From positions 8,488 through 31,912 of the forward strand of contig DEYM01000119.1 of NCBI GenBank assembly GCA_002364555.1: DNA of 23,425 bases. Direction: 5' to 3'. Position 1 is the stretch's first letter, and the number at the start of each line of letters is the position of its first letter. Under the pieces are notes generated by a model. The model was not told the DNA's origin and made no database searches. It worked only from the letters and a program-made list of their open reading frames with translations. Below are positions 15,158 through 22,661 of this stretch, one piece after another. The DNA is from Phycisphaerales bacterium UBA3158 (GTDB taxonomy: Bacteria; Planctomycetota; Phycisphaerae; Phycisphaerales; SM1A02). The position numbers and the translations under genes are program-made.

Positions 15158-15784
15158 ATGCATGGACGCACTCTGATCGCACTCGCCCTGTTTCTCGTCG
15201 TTGGTGGTTTGACCGCCTGTAACGACGGCACGAAATCAAAGCTGGCGATGCTCAACGATGAAAACAGTGAACTGAGGGATCAGTTGACAGAACGTGATCG
15301 AGCACTCGATGCCACGACATCCGATCTTCGAGAGGCCAACCGGCTTCTGAGAGAACAACAGGAAATGGCCGTTTCGGCACCGGCGGAACCCACCAATCCC
15401 TTCAGTGGAATCGATGGCATATCGACATCGGTTGATGGCAATGAAGTGACCATCAGCATGCAGGGTGACATTCTCTTCAACTCGGGAAGAACGGCGCTGA
15501 AGAATCCGGCGAAGAAATCCCTCGATCAGATCGCCGACGTTCTGAATGAGGACTACTCCGGCAAGATGATCATCGTCACCGGCCACACCGACAGTGATCC
15601 CATTCGCAAGAGCGGCTACAAGAGCAATCACCATCTCGGCTTCGAACGAGGATGGGCCGTGTACGAGTACCTCGTCAATCGTGGTGTGAATGCCAGTCGA
15701 ATGGCTGTCAGCAGCTATGGTCCCAACTCGCCACTTGATTCAAAGAAGGAATCAAGACGTGTCGAAATAGTGGTCGCCGATTAG
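15158..15784 (+). CDS. OmpA-like lipoprotein with short coiled coil
   Basis: This 208-residue protein has a clear lipoprotein signal ending in LTAC, with Cys21 as lipid site. A charged helical stretch follows (about 28-70, likely coiled coil), then a linker rich in Ala and Pro. The OmpA-family domain (about 90-207) contains DILFNSG, TGHTDSDP (Asp145), a GFERGWAVYEYL helix and ESRRVEI. The family motif NRRVE is replaced by SRRVE, with the key arginines kept. It probably anchors the outer membrane to peptidoglycan. Layout resembles the gene at 2528-3355, but it is shorter and the two are clearly diverged. The start follows AGGAAG. It lies 52 bases after the prepilin peptidase and may be on the same transcript. 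Confidence 0.9.
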   Translation: MHGRTLIALALFLVVGGLTACNDGTKSKLAMLNDENSELRDQLTERDRALDATTSDLREANRLLREQQEMAVSAPAEPTNPFSGIDGISTSVDGNEVTISMQGDILFNSGRTALKNPAKKSLDQIADVLNEDYSGKMIIVTGHTDSDPIRKSGYKSNHHLGFERGWAVYEYLVNRGVNASRMAVSSYGPNSPLDSKKESRRVEIVVAD

Positions 15785-15855
15785 TCGAGATCTCACTCAG
15801 CAGTCGAATCGATTGACTGTGACGTTCCCCTTACGGGGATGAGGCGGTTGAATAC

Positions 15856-17817
15856 GTGGCTGAAACAGGCAATGTTCCCGAGCTCGCTGATGCCAGTGAA
15901 CAGGGCGGCGGCGTTTCACTGCTTACATTGGGGGCATTGGGCGTTGTCTTCGGAGACATCGGCACCAGCCCGCTGTACGCGTTCAAGGCGGCCTTCGGTG
16001 AGACGCTCTTCAAGGGGTCCGAGCAGATCGCCAGAGCAGACGAGATTTCCCATGTCATGGGAACGCTCTCGTTGTTCGTGTGGTCCATCATCATCGTCAT
16101 CTGTCTGAAATATGTCCTGCTCATGATGCGAGCCGACAATGACGGTGAAGGTGGGGTTCTGGCCATGTTCAGTCTTCTCCTTTCCAAGCGATCGGGCGAA
16201 TCGGGGATCCAGCAGACGTTTTCCGGAATAGCAAGCAAGGGGCCTCTGGCGTTGTTGGCCATCGTTGGTGCGGCCCTGCTCTTCGGAGACGGTGTGATAA
16301 CGCCGGCCATCTCCGTGCTGGCCGCATCGGAGGGCATCAACTTCGCTGCTGGGGGGAGTATTCCCCAGTGGGTATCGCCGGCAACGGCGGTGGTGGTGCT
16401 GGCCATTCTCTTCACGCTTCAGAAATTCGGGACCGGACAGATCGGCCGACTCTTCGGACCGGTCATGCTGCTGTGGTTCGCGGTCATCGGCGTGCTGGGA
16501 CTCGGCGGCATCATCGACAATCCAGCCGTCCTGCAAGCGGTGAATCCCATGTGGGCAGTCGAACTGTTCTGGGAAGCACCCTGGCTTGCCTTCGTTCTCC
16601 TCGGGGCCGTGGTTCTATGTGTGACCGGTTGCGAGGCCTTGAGCCTTGACATGGGTCATTTCGGTCGGCCGGCCATTCGCATCGCCTGGTTCTTCGTCGT
16701 GTGTCCGGCGCTGCTGCTGAACTACTTCGGACAGGCCGCCATGGTCATGACGGAGGGCAAGACGCCGCAGAACCCGTTCTATTCACTGGTCCCGGACATG
16801 CTGATGATCCCGATGATCGTCCTGTCGATCATCGCGGCGATCATCGCCTCACAGGCGATCATCGCGGGAATCTTCTCGGTGACCAGGCAGGGCATCCGGC
16901 TGCTTCTGCTTCCTCCCACATCGATTCGTCATACGAGCAAGATGCAGGAGGGGCAGATCTACGTCCCGATGATCAATCGATGGATGTTCATCTTCAGCGT
17001 GGTTCTCGTACTGGCGTTCCAGACCTCGGACAGGATGGGAGCTGCCTACGGACTGGCGGTCACGGGTGTGATGCTGACCTCCACCATCATGTTGTCGTTG
17101 GTTGCCAGGCGAGCATGGGGATGGTCATGGTTCGTGATCATTCCCCTGCTTTCAGGATTCTTCGTGATTGATCTGGCCTTCCTTGGATCGAATCTGCTCA
17201 AGGTGCCTCATGGTGGTTGGGTGCCGCTTGCCATCGGTCTCTTCATGATCCTCGTGATGACGACGTGGCTGCGAGGATCGAGACTCATCTATGAGACTCG
17301 ATCGGAGGATTCAGTGCCTCTGTCGGACTTCATCGAATCGGCCATTGAAGGCGAGCAGCCACGAATCCCCGGTTGTGGAGTCTTCTTCACGGCCGAGAAG
17401 GGGGTGACTCCGAATTCCCTGATGAAGTTCAATCGACACATGCCCGTTCTTCCAGAGCAGGTTGTCGCGATCCATGTCCATCTTTCCAGCAGGCCTCGTG
17501 TACCAAAGTCGCAGCGTGTGGTGGTCGAGGAGAAGGGCGACGGTTTCTGGCAATTGAACTGCTCGTTGGGATACATGCAGGATCTGTATCTGCCGCGAAT
17601 CCTCAAGCAGGCGACCAATCAGGGACTGCCCGTCAAGCTTGCCCAGGTGACCTACTACCTCAGACGCGATCTTCCCTCGCGTGTTCGTGGACATCACATG
17701 ACTGCATGGCGAAAGGAATTCTTCTTTGCCATGCTCAGGAACGCCAAGGGGCCGACCGATCAACTGAGCTTGCCTTCCGATCAGGTGATGGAAATAGGCG
17801 TGCGATTGAATTTCTGA
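15856..17817 (+). CDS. kup: Kup/Trk-type low-affinity potassium uptake transporter
   Basis: This 653-residue proton-potassium symporter of the Kup/HAK/KUP family lies in the inner membrane. The first helix carries GALGVVFGDIGTSPLYAF (about 26-43), followed by RADNDGEGG (92-100) and GDGVITPAISVLAASEG, the most diagnostic family signatures. About 12 hydrophobic segments extend to residue 475, then a cytosolic C-terminal domain of about 170 residues. Length is standard (620-650). The start is GTG at 15856, ahead of any later ATG that would keep the first helix; GAGG at 15841-15844 could serve as ribosome site. The leader contains a 5-pair TCCCC-TTAC-GGGGA hairpin (15826-15839) just before it. 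No c-di-AMP riboswitch is apparent. The gene converges on mlaD. Confidence 0.96.
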   Translation: MAETGNVPELADASEQGGGVSLLTLGALGVVFGDIGTSPLYAFKAAFGETLFKGSEQIARADEISHVMGTLSLFVWSIIIVICLKYVLLMMRADNDGEGGVLAMFSLLLSKRSGESGIQQTFSGIASKGPLALLAIVGAALLFGDGVITPAISVLAASEGINFAAGGSIPQWVSPATAVVVLAILFTLQKFGTGQIGRLFGPVMLLWFAVIGVLGLGGIIDNPAVLQAVNPMWAVELFWEAPWLAFVLLGAVVLCVTGCEALSLDMGHFGRPAIRIAWFFVVCPALLLNYFGQAAMVMTEGKTPQNPFYSLVPDMLMIPMIVLSIIAAIIASQAIIAGIFSVTRQGIRLLLLPPTSIRHTSKMQEGQIYVPMINRWMFIFSVVLVLAFQTSDRMGAAYGLAVTGVMLTSTIMLSLVARRAWGWSWFVIIPLLSGFFVIDLAFLGSNLLKVPHGGWVPLAIGLFMILVMTTWLRGSRLIYETRSEDSVPLSDFIESAIEGEQPRIPGCGVFFTAEKGVTPNSLMKFNRHMPVLPEQVVAIHVHLSSRPRVPKSQRVVVEEKGDGFWQLNCSLGYMQDLYLPRILKQATNQGLPVKLAQVTYYLRRDLPSRVRGHHMTAWRKEFFFAMLRNAKGPTDQLSLPSDQVMEIGVRLNF

Positions 17818-17825
17818 AACGGAAT

Positions 17826-18776
17826 TCAGAACAGGTGGACGCCGGCACCTTCTTCTCGAATCTGTTCGACCATCAGCTGGATGTCCACGAGGATCTGATC
17901 CAGTCGACCGGTTGCCGCTTCCATGCTGTTGTAGAGATCGGGATTCTTCACGAGCTGTCCGATGGTTCCATCGCCGTCCCTCATGGCATCGAGGAGTCCG
18001 GTGCTGGCATTCATGAACTGGCGGAGTTGCCTGGCCGTTTCGGCCATCTCGAGACCAAGCTCGTCCGATCTGGCATCCAGCTTTCGAGCCAGGGTCGTCA
18101 CGCTCTCGAGGCCGCCGATCGCTCGGTCCGCCATGGCGGGCATTCTCTTGAGAAACTGTTCGGCATTGTCACGCAGGCTCGAGCTGTCAACCCAGGCATT
18201 GGTCGATTTGAGCAGATCGTTGGCGTTGCGGAGCACACTGGTCAGTGTCCGGTCGTCTGTGGCATCATCGTTGAGGAGGACGGTTATCTGTTCTCCGATG
18301 GTGCTGAAGGAATCGAGGAGCCCGCCCATTCGACGATCGATCTCCTGACCGAGTTCGGTCATCATGACGGAGGCGATTCGGCCTTCACGGATCACATCTC
18401 CTGATGTGATCATCGGCATGTCGGGGGACCAGCCGGAAGTGACGAGCGAGAGCAGTCCGCTGTTTCCCAGCAACGAGTCCCGGACCAGAAAACGAACGTT
18501 TCGCGGAACCTGGAGGTTCTCCTCGATGTTGAGTGTCAGCTCAACTGGATACTCCGGATCCGCAACGAGCTGGACACCACTGACTTGGCCCGCGAGTACA
18601 CCGTTGACGGTGATCTGGCTGCCCACGCGCAGTCCGACTGCATCACGTGTGAGAACCTTGAAGTTCCAGCCTGTGGAGGTCCTGATCTCGCCGAAGAGCA
18701 CGAGCAGCGCGATCAACGCGGCCGTGGCGACGATGGCACACAGGCCGATCAGGAAATCCCTCTGGGAATCTTTCAA
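17826..18776 (-). CDS. mlaD: MlaD-family MCE protein
   Basis: This 316-residue protein has one N-terminal membrane helix (about 8-30), an MCE domain (about 38-120) with LRVGSQITVNGVLAGQV and DSLLGNSGLLSL, and a long helical C-terminal part (about 135-316). It is the periplasmic substrate-binding subunit that docks on MlaE. The C-terminal part is much longer than that of E. coli MlaD (183 residues), as in many non-enterobacterial MCE proteins, and may form a helical bridge. The start must be TTG (18774-18776), because no other start codon precedes the membrane helix. It overlaps the mlaF stop by four bases (TTGA). The 3' end is 8 bases from the kup stop. Confidence 0.93.
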   Translation of the reverse strand: MKDSQRDFLIGLCAIVATAALIALLVLFGEIRTSTGWNFKVLTRDAVGLRVGSQITVNGVLAGQVSGVQLVADPEYPVELTLNIEENLQVPRNVRFLVRDSLLGNSGLLSLVTSGWSPDMPMITSGDVIREGRIASVMMTELGQEIDRRMGGLLDSFSTIGEQITVLLNDDATDDRTLTSVLRNANDLLKSTNAWVDSSSLRDNAEQFLKRMPAMADRAIGGLESVTTLARKLDARSDELGLEMAETARQLRQFMNASTGLLDAMRDGDGTIGQLVKNPDLYNSMEAATGRLDQILVDIQLMVEQIREEGAGVHLF

Positions 18777-19630
18777 CGGTCGTCCTCTCTGGCATCTTGG
18801 ATGCCAGCCAGTTCAGCTCGCGTTGCTCGTCCTTCGAGAAAACGCTTTACTTCGGGGTCATCCGAACTACGAAACAGATCCGGTGGCCCTTCCATGCGCA
18901 CTTGTCCCTCATGGAGAAGGACCATCCTATCGGCAATGCGAAAGGAAAGCTGGATATCGTGCGTCACGACGATGCTGGTGAGATTCAGGGCATTCTGCAA
19001 TCGTGCGATGAGCTTTCCGATGATGTCGCTGCGAATCGGGTCGAGGCCTGTGGTGGGTTCGTCGTAGAGGATCACATCAGGTTCGAGGACGATGGCTCTG
19101 GCCAGTGCCACTCTTTTTCGCTGCCCGCCAGAGAGCGTGGCCGGATTGCGATCGTAGGTGCCGCCGACACCGACCATGTCCAGCATCTGATCGACTTTCC
19201 TGCGACGTTCCTCAGCGGAGACCTGGGTGTGTTCTCGGAGCGGGAACCCGACATTCTGACCGACCGTCATGGAATCGAAGAGGGCTCCCTGCTGAAAGAG
19301 AAAGCCGATGCGTCGTCTGATCGGGCCAAGTTGAGCTTCCGGGATACGATCGATTCTGTGGTCATCGAACCAGACCTCTCCCGAGTCGGGTTCGAGAAGG
19401 CCCACCAGATGCTTCAACAGCACGCTCTTGCCACATCCACTGGGACCCATGACCACCGTCGTGGCACCGGAGGGAAAGGACAGGTTCAGACCCTTCAGGA
19501 CATGATTGTGACCAAAGGACTTATCAAGTTCCTCCACTCTCATGACGGATGGCAAGGCGGCAGCCTCTGAGGAGGCTGGATGGGGACGTGGATCGCTTGG
19601 CTGTGCGGTTGTCATTGGAATGCGTATCAT
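18773..19630 (-). CDS. mlaF: MlaF-type ABC transporter ATPase
   Basis: This protein has 285 residues from the ATG at 19628-19630. It powers the Mla/MCE lipid transport complex at the inner membrane. Motifs are Walker A GPSGCGKS (62-69), a Q-loop LFQQGALFDSMTV (111-123) typical of the Mla/Ttg2A group, signature LSGGQRKR (166-173), Walker B ILYDE (187-191), then PTTGLDP and switch histidine THD (His224). The first 28 residues are Pro/Ala-rich and not conserved. Other starts are possible: TTG at 19654, or ATG at 19615. GGAGGG lies just before the chosen ATG. mlaD follows, coupled by TTGA, but no permease gene is next; the mlaE in this window is at 1597-2448. Confidence 0.94.
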   Translation of the reverse strand: MIRIPMTTAQPSDPRPHPASSEAAALPSVMRVEELDKSFGHNHVLKGLNLSFPSGATTVVMGPSGCGKSVLLKHLVGLLEPDSGEVWFDDHRIDRIPEAQLGPIRRRIGFLFQQGALFDSMTVGQNVGFPLREHTQVSAEERRRKVDQMLDMVGVGGTYDRNPATLSGGQRKRVALARAIVLEPDVILYDEPTTGLDPIRSDIIGKLIARLQNALNLTSIVVTHDIQLSFRIADRMVLLHEGQVRMEGPPDLFRSSDDPEVKRFLEGRATRAELAGIQDAREDDR

Positions 19631-19744
19631 CCCTCCATTCAATGAGACGAGCAATCTCCACAGGTCGTGTTTTTCGAGGAGTTTCCCTTCAGAAGGGTAT
19701 CCATGGTTGCATGAGCCAGTCTGGTATTGTCATCTCAGGTACGC

Positions 19745-19750
19745 AGAGGA
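19745..19750 (+). promoter_or_regulatory. Ribosome binding site fixing the rhomboid start
   Basis: AGAGGA stands six bases before the ATG at 19757 and decides against the in-frame TTG at 19727. The rest of the 126-base divergent gap to mlaF (19631-19756) shows a small CCCTT-CAG-AAGGG repeat, roughly 19685-19697, and no clear promoter. Confidence 0.6.
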
Positions 19751-19756
19751 CTTCTG

Positions 19757-20938
19757 ATGGGCATTTCTGAGCGAAATTACGGTCGCTACAACCCGCCTGG
19801 CCATGGCCAGTTCGGTTCCATGGGTAGCCGTGTGGGTGGGCGTGCGCGAAGCTTCAGCGTCACGACCTGGATCATAATCGCCTGCGTGGCGATATTCGTC
19901 ATCGATGGTTTCCTGCAGTCCTACTCGGGCTGGGTGGAGACCGGTACGCGATACGTCGACAACGGCGACGGCACCTGGAAGGAAGAGGTCGCCAATCCGA
20001 ACTTCGACAAGTCCTTTCTTCCATCGGACAGCGATGAACAGAAGCCCGTCTCACGAACCATCAACCTGGTCACACGAAACGATCAGATCGTCAAGAAAAC
20101 CGTCACAGGTCTTCAGGTCATCACAACGAACAAGGAAACGGGCACCAGTCAGATCCGCATCGTCGTCGTGACGCCGATGTCTCCTCTGCAGCGATGGCTT
20201 CACTTCTCGACCAAGAAGGTGATCGGAGGTGGGCAGCTGTGGCGTCTGATCGGATTCCAGTTCCTCCATGCGGACATGACCCACCTGCTCTTCAACATGG
20301 TGGCGCTCTTCTTCTTCGGTCCGCTTGTGGAGCGGTTCCTCGGAGGGAAGCGATACCTCGCGTTCTACCTGCTCTGTGGCGTCTTTGGTTCTCTCCTGTA
20401 CCTGTTCCTCAACATGGCGGGATGGGTTTGGATAGATCAATTGGGGTGGCCACCGCTTGGGGGTCTCTTGTTCAATGCCACGGGGGTGCCGCTGATCGGA
20501 GCATCGGCGGGCGTATTCGGCGTCATCGTGGGTGGGGCCATTCTCCATCCGAACGTGCGGGTGCTGCTGATGTTCATCATTCCGATGAGGCTGGGCACGC
20601 TGGCGATGATCCTGATCGCGATGTCCGTGATATTCATACTCTTCGGCCTGGATAACGCCGGAGGCGAGGCCGCCCACCTTGGTGGTGCGCTCGCTGGGTG
20701 GTACTTCATACGACATCCCGAACAGCTCCATGGGCTGTTCAACTTCTTCGGCCGCGTCGATCCGACATCCAGTCACTTCGCCATCAAGGGTCCAAGGCTC
20801 CCCGGCGGTGGTCGGGGTGATACGGATCAGGTGGACAGAATCCTCGACAAGATCAGTCGGGATGGTCTTCAGAGCCTGAGCAAGAAGGAAAAGCGAGTGC
20901 TCAACGAGGCCTCGCGCCGAGACAAGAAGAGCCGATGA
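19757..20938 (+). CDS. Rhomboid family intramembrane serine protease
   Basis: This 393-residue protein has a first membrane helix at 36-56, then a hydrophilic stretch of about 90 residues (57-150), then the rhomboid core. That core has WRLIGFQFLHADMTHLLFNM (His176, Asn180), the nucleophile in GASAG (Ser250) and the partner histidine in EAAHLGGALAGW (His307), so the active site looks intact. The C-terminal segment VDRILDKISRDGLQSLSKKEKRVL (359-382) is the short helical tail domain (DUF6576) seen on other bacterial rhomboids. Its stop overlaps the tgt start by four bases (ATGA). Substrate unknown. Confidence 0.93.
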   Translation: MGISERNYGRYNPPGHGQFGSMGSRVGGRARSFSVTTWIIIACVAIFVIDGFLQSYSGWVETGTRYVDNGDGTWKEEVANPNFDKSFLPSDSDEQKPVSRTINLVTRNDQIVKKTVTGLQVITTNKETGTSQIRIVVVTPMSPLQRWLHFSTKKVIGGGQLWRLIGFQFLHADMTHLLFNMVALFFFGPLVERFLGGKRYLAFYLLCGVFGSLLYLFLNMAGWVWIDQLGWPPLGGLLFNATGVPLIGASAGVFGVIVGGAILHPNVRVLLMFIIPMRLGTLAMILIAMSVIFILFGLDNAGGEAAHLGGALAGWYFIRHPEQLHGLFNFFGRVDPTSSHFAIKGPRLPGGGRGDTDQVDRILDKISRDGLQSLSKKEKRVLNEASRRDKKSR

Positions 20939-22101
20939 CCTCGCCACTCACTTTCAACGTGTCGCATAGATGTCAGGAATCCTCCGCACGAGTCGGTCAG
21001 GTGACGACCCTGCATGGTTCATTCGATACGCCTGCCTTCATGCCCGTCGGCACGCGTGCGAGCGTCAAGGGGCTCTCGCCCGATCAAGTCAGTCGATCAG
21101 GGAGTCAGATCCTCCTGAACAATGCATATCACCTGATGTTGAGACCCGGTGACGCCATGATCGCCGATCGTGGTGGTGTTCATGAGTTCATGCGATGGGA
21201 CCGGCCCATCCTCACCGACTCGGGGGGGTATCAGGCCTTCTCCATGGCCGACATCAATGCCATCGACGACGAGGGGGTCACCTTCAAATCCATCATCGAT
21301 GGTGCGAAAGTCCATCTTGGGCCCGAGCGAGCCATGGAGGTCCAGAACAATCTCGGGGCGGACATCATCATGGCGTTCGACGATTGCCCACCAGCTCAGG
21401 CTCCTGATGAAGCGGATCCAAGGGCGATGGGGGCGTTTCGTCAACGGCTCGAGATCGCCGTGGATCGGACCACGGACTGGCTCAGGCGATGTGTCGAGTC
21501 GCATGCACGCTCAGATCAACAGAGCCTCTTTGGAATCGTCCAGGGTGGACCTCACTCGGATCTCCGAGAGGCATCGGCCAAGGCCGTCACCAGCATCGAT
21601 CTGCCCGGATATGCCATCGGTGGTGTCGCTACCGGTGAGAGTCGGGACGAGATACATCGGATTGTGGCAGAAACGGCTCCGCTGCTTCCAGACGCCAAGC
21701 CCAGATATCTGATGGGTGTCGGCTACGAACTGGATCTTGTTAAGGCGGTCCGAGCCGGTGTGGACATGTTCGACTGCGTTCTACCAACCAGAAATGGTCG
21801 AAATGCCGGTGCTTTCACCCGGTCGGGGAGGCTTCAGCTGCGAAATGCCCGATTCAAGGAGGATGATGCCGTCCTGGAGCCCGGATGTGATTGTCCAGCG
21901 TGCTCAGGAGGGTTCAGCAGGGCCTATCTGAGGCATCTGTTCGTTTCCGGGGAGATTCTCGGCCCCGTGCTGCTCAGTCAGCACAACCTCAGACACTACC
22001 AACGTCTCATGCTGGACATCCGGCGGGCGATACGGGAAGATGCATGGTCTTCGCTGTACCGGGCCTGGCCAGTCCTTGATCGCGGTTCAGCGACCAGTTA
22101 G
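20935..22101 (+). CDS. tgt: Queuine tRNA-ribosyltransferase
   Basis: This 388-residue enzyme exchanges guanine-34 of GUN-anticodon tRNAs for the queuosine precursor preQ1. Features are NNAYHLMLRPG (62-72), LTDSGGYQAFS (93-103, Asp95 proton acceptor), FGIVQGG (199-205), GYAIGGVATGE and FDCVLPTRNGRNA (Asp280 nucleophile). The zinc site is CDCPAC (318-323) with His350 in SQHNL. All catalytic and zinc residues are present and the length is typical (about 375). The family LTDSGGFQ reads GGYQ here, a mild change. The start overlaps the rhomboid stop as ATGA. Tgt-YajC-SecD is a widespread gene order. Confidence 0.97.
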   Translation: MTSPLTFNVSHRCQESSARVGQVTTLHGSFDTPAFMPVGTRASVKGLSPDQVSRSGSQILLNNAYHLMLRPGDAMIADRGGVHEFMRWDRPILTDSGGYQAFSMADINAIDDEGVTFKSIIDGAKVHLGPERAMEVQNNLGADIIMAFDDCPPAQAPDEADPRAMGAFRQRLEIAVDRTTDWLRRCVESHARSDQQSLFGIVQGGPHSDLREASAKAVTSIDLPGYAIGGVATGESRDEIHRIVAETAPLLPDAKPRYLMGVGYELDLVKAVRAGVDMFDCVLPTRNGRNAGAFTRSGRLQLRNARFKEDDAVLEPGCDCPACSGGFSRAYLRHLFVSGEILGPVLLSQHNLRHYQRLMLDIRRAIREDAWSSLYRAWPVLDRGSATS

Positions 22102-22138
22102 ACGCCTCGTGAACGACCTTTAGATCCGAACCATTACT

Positions 22139-22157
22139 GACCTCTTTGAAAGAGGTC
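22139..22157. repeat. Perfect 19-base palindrome before yajC
   Basis: GACCTCTTT-G-AAAGAGGTC is perfectly symmetrical, with one central base. As RNA it would form a 7-pair stem with a TTGAA loop. It lies in the 75-base gap between tgt and yajC, 19 bases before the yajC ATG. No T-tract follows, so it is not a standard terminator. It could be an operator, a processing site or a leader hairpin. Confidence 0.6.
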
Positions 22158-22176
22158 CTGGAACGCGAGTGATCAC

Positions 22177-22623
22177 ATGACAGATGTGAATATGTCAGGG
22201 GAATGGACCATTCTGATGGTTGGGCAGACGCCTGTTCAACCTCCTCTTGGTGCCAAGGGGGATGGAGTCGCGCAGGTATCCGGTGACACCACCGCGGCAG
22301 CTGCCGACGGCGGTGCCCAGCAGCCGGTCTCGACGTTTCTCGACGGGGGTTTGATGCCCATCATCATCCTCTTCGTGGTGATGATGTTCGGTATGACGTT
22401 TCTGACTTCCAGAAAAGAGAAGAAACGTCGCAAGGAAATGCTCAGCAAACTCGATAAGAAAGCTTCAGTGCAGACCATTGGCGGCATCATGGGATCCGTC
22501 ATCGAGGTCAAGGATGATCTCGTTGTTCTGGAAGTAGACAAGTCCTCAAATACAAGAATGACATTCTCCCGCGCTGCCATCCAGACGGTGCATCAGGCGG
22601 GGGACGGAGACGCGACCAGCTGA
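22177..22623 (+). CDS. yajC: Sec translocon accessory protein YajC
   Basis: This is a 148-residue, single-pass inner membrane protein of the SecDF-YajC complex. An Ala/Gly/Pro-rich N-terminal extension of about 55 residues precedes the membrane helix (about 59-77). It is followed by the basic SRKEKKRRKEMLSKL stretch and the conserved cytosolic motif TIGGIMGSVIEVKDDLVVLEV (100-120). E. coli YajC is about 110 residues with its helix near the N-terminus, so the extension is extra. Met6 is an alternative start; the ribosome site is weak. secD follows after 38 bases. Confidence 0.93.
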   Translation: MTDVNMSGEWTILMVGQTPVQPPLGAKGDGVAQVSGDTTAAAADGGAQQPVSTFLDGGLMPIIILFVVMMFGMTFLTSRKEKKRRKEMLSKLDKKASVQTIGGIMGSVIEVKDDLVVLEVDKSSNTRMTFSRAAIQTVHQAGDGDATS

Positions 22624-22661
22624 CCTCTCGCTTCAGAGATGTCTCGCGGAAGTAATTGCTC

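Noticed and set aside
15785..15855. Possible c-di-AMP (ydaO-type) riboswitch before kup
   Set aside because: The leader is only 71 bases, too short for that riboswitch class, and shows only a 5-pair hairpin.
17373..18404. A 343-codon plus-strand open frame from kup into mlaD
   Set aside because: It crosses two well-supported genes in the wrong frame and strand, with no family resemblance.
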